Assembly (NCBI GenBank): GCA_027296205.1
Contig: JAPUJM010000093.1
Location: 1 to 8,432, forward strand
Length of the DNA stretch: 8,432 bases
DNA from: Actinomycetota bacterium
GTDB lineage: Bacteria > Actinomycetota > Acidimicrobiia > Spongiisociales > ZC4RG35
Reading direction: 5' to 3'
The position numbers and the translations under genes were made by a program. Positions 1-6,174 of this stretch are shown here, one piece after another. The notes beneath the pieces were generated by a model. It was not told the DNA's origin and made no database searches. It saw only the letters and a program-made list of their open reading frames with translations. Position 1 is the first letter of the stretch; each line of letters starts with the position of its first letter.

Positions 1-1
1 C

Positions 2-865
2 AGCGCCACGATCAACGGTTGGATCCTCGATCCGGACAGAAAGAAGATGTCCAAGTCGAAGGGGAACGTTATGACGCCCGCCCCTTTGCTCGAGGAGTAC
101 GGGTCCGATGCCGTGCGCTACTGGGCCTGCAATGGCCGGCCCGGTGTTGACACGGCCGTCGACCTCGGTGTCATAAAGATTGGACGACGACTTGGCATCA
201 AGATCCTCAATGCCTCACGCTTTGCTCTCGGATTCTCCGAGGACGTCGATTCGGCCAACATCACGGAGCCGATCGATCGGTCGATGCTGGCCGGGCTTTC
301 CTCGGTGGTAGGACAGGCCACCGAGGCTTTCGAGCGATTCGATTACGCCAGGGCTCTCGAGATCACCGAGCGCTCTTTCTGGAGTTGGACCGACGACTAC
401 CTGGAGTTGGTCAAGACCCGGGCCTACGGCGGGGGCCCCGAGGCGGCATCGGCACACGCCACTCTCCAAATGGGGCTGGCTGTGTATCTCCGGCTTTTTG
501 CGCCGTTTCTTCCCTTCGTCACCGAGGAGGCGTGGAGCTGGTACCAGGTTGGTTCGATTCATCGGGCAAGTTGGCCGTCGGCCGATGAGTTCGACGGTCT
601 CACTGCCGACACTGCCATCCTCGAGATCACTAGTCAGGTGCTGTCCTCGGTGCGTCGCACCAAGTCTGATGCCAAGGTTTCGATGCGAGCCGAGGTCGAG
701 AGCATCTCGGTCTCGGCGGGCAATGAGTCGATTGAGCTCTTGAGAGAGGCCGAGTCCGATCTCATGGCCGCTTCCCGAGCGGCCACAATCACCTACTCCG
801 AAGGTGAGTTCTCGGTCGGGGTGCTGGTTGACGAGGCCTCCAGTAGCTCGACCAACCGGTCGTAG
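2..865 (+). CDS. valS: Valine--tRNA ligase, C-terminal part (5' end outside window)
   Basis: This cytoplasmic class I aminoacyl-tRNA synthetase charges tRNA-Val with valine. The reading frame is open from base 2, so the catalytic Rossmann half lies upstream of the window. Visible first is the KMSKS signature (codons at 44-58) inside GWILDPDRKKMSKSKGN. It is followed by the GSDAVRYWACNGRPGVDTAVD stretch that distinguishes ValS from IleS and LeuS. The class Ia anticodon-binding helical domain comes next, with WSWTDDYLELVK near 371-406 and FAPFLPFVTEEAW near 500-535. About 287 residues are present. The protein stops after a short Ser/Thr-rich tail, and I see no C-terminal coiled-coil arm like that of many bacterial ValS, so it may be the shorter form. 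Its last 73 bp overlap the convergent SRPBCC gene. The family call is very secure; the short-form call is less so. Confidence 0.95.
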   Translation, partial: SATINGWILDPDRKKMSKSKGNVMTPAPLLEEYGSDAVRYWACNGRPGVDTAVDLGVIKIGRRLGIKILNASRFALGFSEDVDSANITEPIDRSMLAGLSSVVGQATEAFERFDYARALEITERSFWSWTDDYLELVKTRAYGGGPEAASAHATLQMGLAVYLRLFAPFLPFVTEEAWSWYQVGSIHRASWPSADEFDGLTADTAILEITSQVLSSVRRTKSDAKVSMRAEVESISVSAGNESIELLREAESDLMAASRAATITYSEGEFSVGVLVDEASSSSTNRS

Positions 866-1266
866 TCACGATCGACCGACTTCTGAGCCACCCGGGTCAT
901 GATCGGCGCCAGCAGCCTGGCAACGCCTTTGTCGGGCCCCCCACCGATATCAGCCGATACCTGGCATGAGTCGGGGCCGGTCGACTCCACCCGACGTTCT
1001 ACCTGGATCGGGAAGGTGGACTCCACGGTCTCGATGGCGATCCGTCGACCCGGCTCGAACTCGGTGACGACGAACGAGGATTTGATGTTCTTGCCCATGA
1101 ACCGGGCATGTTGGGAATATGTGGACCCGCTCTCGACCGGTGGTTCTGAGGTCCACTCACAGGATTGCATGCCCTTCTGCCATGACGGGTTGTTGGAGAC
1201 GTCGGCCAGGTAATCGAACACCTCATCGGCGGGACGGGCGATTTCCCTGGTGACGCTCATTTTCAT
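793..1266 (-). CDS. SRPBCC-family (START-like / polyketide cyclase-type) protein
   Basis: This is a 157-aa cytoplasmic protein with the helix-grip SRPBCC fold layout. The N-terminal MSVTREIARPADEVFDYLADVSNNPSWQ is the classic 'xxxIxAPxexVFxyLxDxxnxxxW' opening. It is followed by beta strands containing GSTYSQHARFMGKN and FVVTEFEPGRRIAIET, and by a C-terminal helix (about 112-143) that would cap the hydrophobic pocket. Members bind lipids, sterols or polyketides, or act as cyclases; no catalytic residue identifies a reaction here. The frame is open to 1344, but the upstream residues are Pro/Gly/His-rich and unlike the family. I therefore prefer ATG 1266, with ATG 1260 as an alternative. A weak GGTGA lies just upstream, and a TAGCTT hexamer would place transcription start one base before ATG 1266. 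The tail after residue 143 is Ser/Thr-rich and overlaps valS antisense. Confidence 0.85.
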   Translation of the reverse strand: MKMSVTREIARPADEVFDYLADVSNNPSWQKGMQSCEWTSEPPVESGSTYSQHARFMGKNIKSSFVVTEFEPGRRIAIETVESTFPIQVERRVESTGPDSCQVSADIGGGPDKGVARLLAPIMTRVAQKSVDRDYDRLVELLEASSTSTPTENSPSE

Positions 1267-1273
1267 CGTCACC

Positions 1274-1279
1274 AAGCTA
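1274..1279 (-). promoter_or_regulatory. Possible -10 hexamer of the SRPBCC gene (near-leaderless)
   Basis: On the - strand this reads TAGCTT, which fits TANNNT, and lies 7 nt before ATG 1266. A start site 7 nt after the hexamer's last base would give a one-base leader. No recognisable -35 lies 16-18 bp upstream (GC-rich, C-run). The call is weak because TANNNT is common; it is kept because two stronger leaderless promoters occur at 3622-3692. Confidence 0.25.
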
Positions 1280-1361
1280 CCGGGATGCGTGGCCTCGGGG
1301 GATGGCCGACCACGGAGAAGATGCCCCGTCGGACCTGGTTGCAATCGTTGCTAGCCGGCGC

Positions 1362-1376
1362 ATCGCGCAACGCGAT
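1362..1376. repeat. Short perfect inverted repeat upstream of the holin-like gene
   Basis: ATCGCG-CAA-CGCGAT has 6-bp perfect arms and a 3-nt loop. It sits immediately before the GGTAGGG ribosome-binding sequence of the gene starting at 1393, in the divergent gap 1267-1392. It could be an operator or a leader hairpin close to the ribosome-binding site. It is short and could be chance in GC-rich DNA. I found nothing else convincing in this 126-bp gap and no clear + strand promoter. Confidence 0.3.
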
Positions 1377-1392
1377 CGGTAGGGTCGCCCGG

Positions 1393-1761
1393 ATGAAATT
1401 CGTAGTCATTCTTCTGAGCACCGCTGCCTCACTTGGGGTGGCCGTCTGGCTGGTCGGCGGACTCGAGTTCTCGGGTGTCTGGTGGGAGTTCCTGATCGTC
1501 GCCGCCATCATGGGATTGGCCAACGCCTTCGCCAGGCCGGTTATCACCTTTTTCAGCATTCCGTTCATAATTGTGACTCTTGGGCTCTTCCTGCTGATCG
1601 TCAACGCGTTGGTGCTTCAGTTGGTTGTCTGGTTGTCAGGTCCCAGCGTTCTCGACCTCGGTTTGACCTCCACAGGCTTCTTTTGGGCCACCTTCTGGGG
1701 TTCGGTCGTGATCTCGGTGGTCGGGTGGATCATCGGCCTCGCCCTGCCCGACGTGGACTGA
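1393..1761 (+). CDS. Phage holin family / YvlD-type four-TM membrane protein
   Basis: This is a 122-aa, very hydrophobic inner-membrane protein. Four predicted helices lie at about residues 3-21, 30-47, 53-82 and 96-118. The pattern WWEFLIVAAIMGLANAFARPVI, then FFSIPFIIVTLGLFLLIVNAL, then FFWATFWGSVVISVVGW is typical of the PF04020 group. That group is annotated as 'phage holin family protein' or the mycobacterial four-TM holin superfamily, and includes Bacillus YvlD. These are usually chromosomal genes of unknown function. The phage name comes from family membership, and no phage gene is nearby. The frame opens at 1285, but the first 36 residues are polar and outside the family. ATG 1393 is preceded by AGGG at 1381-1384 with 8-nt spacing, which decides the start. 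It is divergent from the SRPBCC gene and convergent with the ABC exporter gene. Confidence 0.85.
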   Translation: MKFVVILLSTAASLGVAVWLVGGLEFSGVWWEFLIVAAIMGLANAFARPVITFFSIPFIIVTLGLFLLIVNALVLQLVVWLSGPSVLDLGLTSTGFFWATFWGSVVISVVGWIIGLALPDVD

Positions 1762-1774
1762 TCCGGCATCCGGA
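1762..1774. other. Small stem-loop in the convergent gap; weak terminator candidate
   Basis: TCCGG-CAT-CCGGA forms a 5-bp GC-rich stem with a 3-nt loop directly after the holin-like stop codon. It lies in the 58-bp gap before the stop of the convergent ABC gene. There is no T-run on either side, so it is not a canonical intrinsic terminator. No better hairpin is visible in 1762-1819. Confidence 0.2.
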
Positions 1775-1819
1775 AACGGGTATCGATCAAACGCGATCTC
1801 GGCTTCCGTCACAAGCGGT

Positions 1820-3622
1820 TCAGGTCGAGAGTTGACGCTCCAGGAGTCGGGCATAAACCCCGCCGGCTGCGACGAGATCATCGTGCGCCCCCTCCTCCAC
1901 GACTCGTCCATCGGAGATGACGACCAGACGGTCCGCGGCGCGCACGGTGCTGAGACGATGGGCAATGACGAGAGTCGTCCGTCCGATCATCAATCGCTGT
2001 AGAGCTTGTTGAACCAGACCTTCCGACTCGGCGTCCAACGAACTCGTTGCCTCGTCGAGTATGAGAATGCGCGGATCGGCGAGAAGTGCTCGAGCGATGG
2101 CGACTCGTTGCCGTTGACCCCCCGAAAGTTGGATTCCACGCTCTCCCACCACGGTCTCGTAGCCGTCGGGGAATTCGGTGATGAACTCGTGGGCATTGGC
2201 AGCGGTGGCCGCGTCGACAAGCTCATCGGCTGTCGCTTCGGGCTTGGATATGCGGAGGTTCTCGCTGATTGTCCCTGAGAAAAGCTGCACTTCCTGGGGG
2301 ACAGCCGCCATCTGAGCCCGTAGATCGGTCAGCGACTGGTTCTTCACATCCACACCATTCACGAGAACCCGGCCACGGGTGGGGTCGTAGAAGCGGGGTA
2401 TCAGCTGTGTGATCGTCGACTTGCCGGAACCAGATGGGCCCACCAGGGCCATCATCTCACCGGGGGCCAACGTCAGGTCGATCTCCCGCAGTACCGCGCT
2501 GTCACGTCCCTCATAACTGAAACTCACCGACTCCAGACGAACCGAGCCTTCCCGATGCGATGGGACCTGAGGCCGGGTGGGCTCGTGGATCTCGACGGGC
2601 ATACCGAGAAACTCGAATATGCGGCGGGAGGCGCCAAGCGCCTCCTGTAGTTGTGAGTAGATGCCGGTGAACGTTCCGATCGCTCCGGCCACGGTAAGGG
2701 TGTACAACAGGAATGAGACCAGTTGGCCAGCGGTCATCGAGCCTGCCAGCACCTGTCGACCGCCAACCCAGAGGACCAAGGCCAGGGTTGCGAACCCGAC
2801 GAAAGTGACACCGGGGACGAACAATGCTCGCAACCGGGCTCGTTTCAGGGCGACCTGGTAGGACCGGCCGATCCCCTGGTGGTACCGGTTGGTTGCGTCC
2901 GTTTCGGCGGAGAACCATTTGATGACTCTTATCGAGGCGATGGTCTCGTCGGCAAAAGCGTTCGCCGACGCGATCTCGTCCTGAAAAACGGTCGAGATGC
3001 GATTGAGACGGCGACCAAAGAACGCGGCGGCAAGAATCGCGACGGGAAGAAAGGTGAGCACGGTCAGCGTGAGCCTCGGGCTCAGCACCAGCATCAGAGC
3101 GACGCCTCCAACGAGTGTGATGCCCTGGGACAACGTTTGCGCCACAGCCGTGGACACGGTTCCCTGAATCACCGACGCGTCCGAAGTCAGGCGCGACGTG
3201 ATCTCGCCGGTCCGTCTCTTGTCGAAAAAGGGAACCGGAAGTCGGATGATGCGCTCGTAGACCGTGCGTCGCAGGTCAGCGACCACACCTTCACCGACAA
3301 TGGCAACTGCGTAGGAGCGGACGTAGTTGAAAGCGGCCTGAGCCAAGAAGACCCCCAGAAGGACGAGGGCCAGCCGATCGAGGCTTTCAGCGGTGGTTTC
3401 ATCTCCGATGGCAGTGTCAACAAGCCCGCCCATGATCAGCGGGAAGACGAGGCCCAACGCGGATGCGACCGTGACCCCGAATACCGCGATTGCCAGCCAC
3501 CACCGATAGGGACGGAGAAACCCGAAGAGCTCTGTCAGCTGACCGATCTGCCCTCTCAGTGGAAGATCGGATTCCTCTCCACCGGCGCTTCCGCGGCGGG
3601 CTCGTCGACTCATGGGACGCAT
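1820..3622 (-). CDS. ABC transporter half-exporter, fused permease and ATPase (ABCB/MsbA-like)
   Basis: This 600-aa inner-membrane protein probably works as a homodimer exporting or flipping a lipid, glycolipid, peptide or drug. The substrate is not readable. The type I exporter membrane domain covers about 36-330, with helices near 42-62, 83-105, 163-181, 186-204, 270-290 and 300-322. A coupling-helix region lies around residues 138-160 (TGEITSRLTSDASVIQGT). The nucleotide-binding domain has every key element: Walker A GPSGSGKST 395-403, Q-loop Gln443, X-loop VGERG 492-496, signature LSGGQ 499-503, Walker B ILILDE with catalytic Glu524, D-loop SSLD 527-530 and switch His555. The frame runs open far upstream, but that part is antisense to the AlkP-superfamily gene. 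ATG 3622 has no Shine-Dalgarno sequence, yet TACAAT ends exactly 6 nt before it, which supports a leaderless start. ATG 3613 is the alternative. Confidence 0.95.
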   Translation of the reverse strand: MRPMSRRARRGSAGGEESDLPLRGQIGQLTELFGFLRPYRWWLAIAVFGVTVASALGLVFPLIMGGLVDTAIGDETTAESLDRLALVLLGVFLAQAAFNYVRSYAVAIVGEGVVADLRRTVYERIIRLPVPFFDKRRTGEITSRLTSDASVIQGTVSTAVAQTLSQGITLVGGVALMLVLSPRLTLTVLTFLPVAILAAAFFGRRLNRISTVFQDEIASANAFADETIASIRVIKWFSAETDATNRYHQGIGRSYQVALKRARLRALFVPGVTFVGFATLALVLWVGGRQVLAGSMTAGQLVSFLLYTLTVAGAIGTFTGIYSQLQEALGASRRIFEFLGMPVEIHEPTRPQVPSHREGSVRLESVSFSYEGRDSAVLREIDLTLAPGEMMALVGPSGSGKSTITQLIPRFYDPTRGRVLVNGVDVKNQSLTDLRAQMAAVPQEVQLFSGTISENLRISKPEATADELVDAATAANAHEFITEFPDGYETVVGERGIQLSGGQRQRVAIARALLADPRILILDEATSSLDAESEGLVQQALQRLMIGRTTLVIAHRLSTVRAADRLVVISDGRVVEEGAHDDLVAAGGVYARLLERQLST

Positions 3623-3628
3623 GGGCGA

Positions 3629-3634
3629 ATTGTA
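3629..3634 (-). promoter_or_regulatory. -10 hexamer of a leaderless promoter for the ABC gene
   Basis: The - strand reads TACAAT (5/6 match to TATAAT), then 6 nt, then ATG 3622. With a standard distance from -10 to start site, transcription would begin at the A of the ATG. The absence of a Shine-Dalgarno sequence fits. The -35 zone at about 3652-3657 has no consensus and lies inside the palindrome 3651-3660. Confidence 0.55.
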
Positions 3635-3650
3635 CGGGTCGAAATCACGT

Positions 3651-3660
3651 TGACATGTCA
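3651..3660. promoter_or_regulatory. Perfect 10-bp palindrome between divergent starts; candidate operator
   Basis: TGACATGTCA equals its own reverse complement. It lies about 22-25 bp from each of the two -10 hexamers, overlapping the -35 zones of both divergent promoters. A dimeric regulator here could control the ABC exporter and the AlkP-superfamily gene together. With the preceding T it also creates a perfect + strand TTGACA at 3650-3655, but no good -10 lies 16-18 bp downstream of that. A 10-bp palindrome can occur by chance in a gap this size. Confidence 0.35.
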
Positions 3661-3679
3661 GGTTGCGGTCGCGGCCAAT

Positions 3680-3685
3680 TAACTT
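3680..3685 (+). promoter_or_regulatory. -10 hexamer of a leaderless promoter for the AlkP-superfamily gene
   Basis: TAACTT fits TANNNT and ends 6 nt before GTG 3692, so transcription would start at that GTG. No Shine-Dalgarno sequence is present (the bases before the start are TTTCTGTG). The arrangement mirrors the - strand promoter at 3629-3634. TTGACA at 3650-3655 is too far upstream (24-bp spacer) to be a normal -35 for it. Confidence 0.42.
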
Positions 3686-3691
3686 TCTGTG

Positions 3692-6157
3692 GTGGTTTCG
3701 GGACCAAACGAGCAAAACCGAATCTGGCGAAGACTTCTCGTGATTTGTGGTCTGAGCGTCGCTGCCTTTGCCGCGCCGCTTCTCGACATCTATGGCCGCA
3801 ATCCGGAGGTGTTTGTGGCCAATCGGACCACCCCCGGAGAAATCGTCCTCTTCGGGCTGCTGATCATCCTCGCCGTGCCTGCCGTGGCTCTGGTCATTCT
3901 CTGGGTCACAGATCGGATCGGCGGTCGCGCTCCCGATATCGCCTACAAGGCGATGGTCGGCGTTTTGGCAGTAGCCATGGGACTCGTGATCAGCCGACAG
4001 GTCCTGCCCGACAACACCATCCCCGCCATTGCCTTGGCCGTTGGCGTCACGGTGGTCGTGGTTCTCATGGTTCGTCGATTCGAGGGTGTGCTCGCGTGGT
4101 TTGCGATTGCACTTCCGCTGGTGATGATCATGTTCGTGGCGACCTCGGCGTCGGCGCGACTGATCTGGACAGAGCTCGAGACTGCGGACACCACCGTCGA
4201 AGTCGCCAATCCGGCTCCGCTCGTGATCATCCAATTGGATGAGATGCCGCTGGCCTCGGTGATGGACCAGACCGGAAGCGTCAACGCCGACCTCTTTCCC
4301 AATTTCGCTCGTTTGGAACGGGAGGGCACGTGGTATCGGAATGCGCTGTCGAGTTCGATCGCGACGACCCAGAGCGTCCCGGCGATCCTCACGGGAGTCC
4401 TTGGAGAGAAGGGGATGAGCCCTTCGTCGGTCGATCATCCCGACAACCTGTTCACATTGCTGGGCAATATCTATGAGATGCATGTCATCGAATGGGTCAC
4501 CGACATGTGCCCCGAGGATATTTGCCCCGACTACGCAGGACGGGCACCGGCCCGATTCAGCGCGCTGGTTCAAGATGTCGGCGTGGTCTTCGGCCATCTT
4601 TCCCTCCCGATCGTGCTGCGGGAGAATCTGCCCAGCATCGACAATGCCTGGAAGGGGTTTCTCGGGCAGACCAGCGCGCCCACCGGTGAAGCCGTTGAGA
4701 TAGAGGGCCTGCCGGTTCCTCCATCGGGAACCAGGGCCAGGTGGGTCGACTGGATGCAGCGGATCACGGACGGCATCGACGCAGACGGCTCGCCAACACT
4801 CAGCTATGCCCATCTTCAGGCCCCCCACGTGCCCTGGGAGATAAACCCGAGCGGCACCCACTACGACCGACCCGAGGAGTACACCGAGGTCGAGGGTGTC
4901 GAGGGCAATGGGCGCTGGGCCCTGGACTCGGAGCCGGCTCTCATGGGGTTCCAACGTCATCTCTATCAACTCGGATTCCTCGACACCATGCTCGGTCGAC
5001 TCTTCGACAAACTCGACGAGACCGGCACCTGGGACGAGACGATGATTGTGGTCGTCGCCGATCACGGTGCATCGTTCGTGCCAGGCGAGCATCGGCGCTG
5101 GCCATACGACGACAATCGTGACGATCTCTATCGGGTTCCGCTGTTCGTCAAGTATCCCCACCAGACGGCCGGAGAGGTCAGAGACGAGCCGGTCTTCGGG
5201 ATTGACATCATGCCAACGATTGCTGAGGTCCTGGATATCTCTGCGACGTGGACGTTCGATGGTGTCTCATTGCTCCACCTGGAAGGTATCGACCGGGCTC
5301 ACGAGCCGGTGCGCTGGTGCTGTAACGGCGATGGCGCCGATACCGAGCTCAGCGTTCTGTTCGATCAGGTGAATCGAAACTACGCCTGGGTCCCCGATCA
5401 ATCGAGTTGGGCCGGAGTCGCCGGTGTTGGCCCGTATCAGGCACTCGTGGGTCGGTCGGTGGATGGGCTCACCGTCAACGACAGCGACGAACTGCGCTGG
5501 TCTCTCGAGCATGGCGCCTCCCTGGCAGAGCTCGACATGGGCACAGGAGTGGTCCAGACACTCCTGACAGGTCGTATCGAGCTTCCCCCCGAAGTCACAT
5601 CGAACGATCTGCTTCTGATCGTGAACGGAAGTGTTGGGGGCGTCGGGTTTGTCTCCCGGGATAGTTCGGGTGGAGGGGCAATCCGGGGAATGATCAACGA
5701 GGAGCTCCTGGTGGATGGGCACAACGAGATCGACATTCTCGTGCCCGTCGACGGAGGTGGCTGGGTCTCAGGCTCAGCAGATGTCTTGTCTCTCGAACTG
5801 GTCTCCAACGATGGGCATCTCCTCGAGATCCGGACTGAGGGCAGTCGCCGGATCCAGGTGGACAAAGTGGCATCGACCGATAGTGGCTGGACGGTTGCGG
5901 GATGGGCCGCTGATATCACCCGGAACGAGACAGCCGACATGGTCTACGTGTTCGCGGGCGAGACCCTGATTGCTTATGGCCCACCCGACAAGGAGAACAA
6001 GAACGTGGTTCGGTGGTTCGACAGCGACGATCTGCTCATCTCAGGCTTCTCGTTCGACATCGAGACCCGGCTTGTGCCGGCCGACGTCGATCAGTTGACG
6101 GTTGTCGCCGAGTTTGGCTCGTACGCAGTTGGGGACCCCGCTCGCCTGACTCGCTAG
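3692..6157 (+). CDS. Membrane-anchored alkaline-phosphatase-superfamily ('sulfatase-like') hydrolase/transferase
   Basis: This is an 821-aa protein. Five predicted helices lie at about 14-33, 50-72, 85-102, 109-127 and 133-154. Charge placement (RIWRR, TDRIGGR and MVRRFEG inside) puts the rest outside the membrane. The AlkP-fold domain covers about 172-525. Likely metal ligands and active site are Asp183 in IIQLDEMP, the Thr225-Thr226 nucleophile position in SIATTQSVPAILTG, His379 in QAPHVPWE, Asp457-His458 in VVADHG and His467 in GEHRRWP. The sulfatase signature C/S-x-P-x-R is absent and Thr sits in its place. A phosphodiesterase or phosphotransferase role on an envelope polymer or lipid is therefore at least as likely as sulfate hydrolysis. 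A beta-rich C-terminal region (about 630-821) has no family I recognise. An in-frame TAA at 3680 limits the start to GTG 3689 or 3692; the -10 spacing favours 3692. It is divergent from the ABC exporter and convergent with the methyltransferase. Confidence 0.9.
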   Translation: MVSGPNEQNRIWRRLLVICGLSVAAFAAPLLDIYGRNPEVFVANRTTPGEIVLFGLLIILAVPAVALVILWVTDRIGGRAPDIAYKAMVGVLAVAMGLVISRQVLPDNTIPAIALAVGVTVVVVLMVRRFEGVLAWFAIALPLVMIMFVATSASARLIWTELETADTTVEVANPAPLVIIQLDEMPLASVMDQTGSVNADLFPNFARLEREGTWYRNALSSSIATTQSVPAILTGVLGEKGMSPSSVDHPDNLFTLLGNIYEMHVIEWVTDMCPEDICPDYAGRAPARFSALVQDVGVVFGHLSLPIVLRENLPSIDNAWKGFLGQTSAPTGEAVEIEGLPVPPSGTRARWVDWMQRITDGIDADGSPTLSYAHLQAPHVPWEINPSGTHYDRPEEYTEVEGVEGNGRWALDSEPALMGFQRHLYQLGFLDTMLGRLFDKLDETGTWDETMIVVVADHGASFVPGEHRRWPYDDNRDDLYRVPLFVKYPHQTAGEVRDEPVFGIDIMPTIAEVLDISATWTFDGVSLLHLEGIDRAHEPVRWCCNGDGADTELSVLFDQVNRNYAWVPDQSSWAGVAGVGPYQALVGRSVDGLTVNDSDELRWSLEHGASLAELDMGTGVVQTLLTGRIELPPEVTSNDLLLIVNGSVGGVGFVSRDSSGGGAIRGMINEELLVDGHNEIDILVPVDGGGWVSGSADVLSLELVSNDGHLLEIRTEGSRRIQVDKVASTDSGWTVAGWAADITRNETADMVYVFAGETLIAYGPPDKENKNVVRWFDSDDLLISGFSFDIETRLVPADVDQLTVVAEFGSYAVGDPARLTR

Positions 6158-6174
6158 ACGCCCGGCGGCGATCT

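Noticed and set aside
1285..1392. Upstream extension of the holin-like protein to the ATG at 1285
   Set aside because: The 36 extra residues are polar and outside the family, while ATG 1393 has AGGG at proper spacing and gives the usual family length.
1393..1761. Prophage remnant suggested by the 'phage holin family' label
   Set aside because: The family is widespread on ordinary chromosomes. No endolysin, integrase, structural gene or attachment site lies nearby.
1762..1819. Bidirectional intrinsic terminator between the holin-like and ABC genes
   Set aside because: Only a 5-bp stem with a 3-nt loop and no U-tract on either strand; kept only as a low-confidence stem-loop.
3650..3655. Perfect TTGACA as the -35 of the AlkP gene
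   Set aside because: No acceptable -10 lies 16-18 bp downstream. The better -10 (TAACTT) is 24 bp away, too far, so TTGACA is more simply part of the palindrome.
2723..3682. Open + strand frame of 319 codons opposite the ABC gene
   Set aside because: It is antisense to the intact ABC membrane domain. The translation is very polar (Gln/Asp/Arg/His) with no recognisable domain or ribosome-binding site.
3623..5161. Open - strand frame extending the ABC transporter upstream to about 1113 codons
   Set aside because: The extra ~512 codons are exactly antisense to the AlkP-superfamily gene, whose domains and metal ligands are clear. Their translation is His/Asp/Arg-rich with no family features. 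Stop-poor antisense frames are common in GC-rich DNA, and the leaderless promoter fixes the ABC start at 3622.
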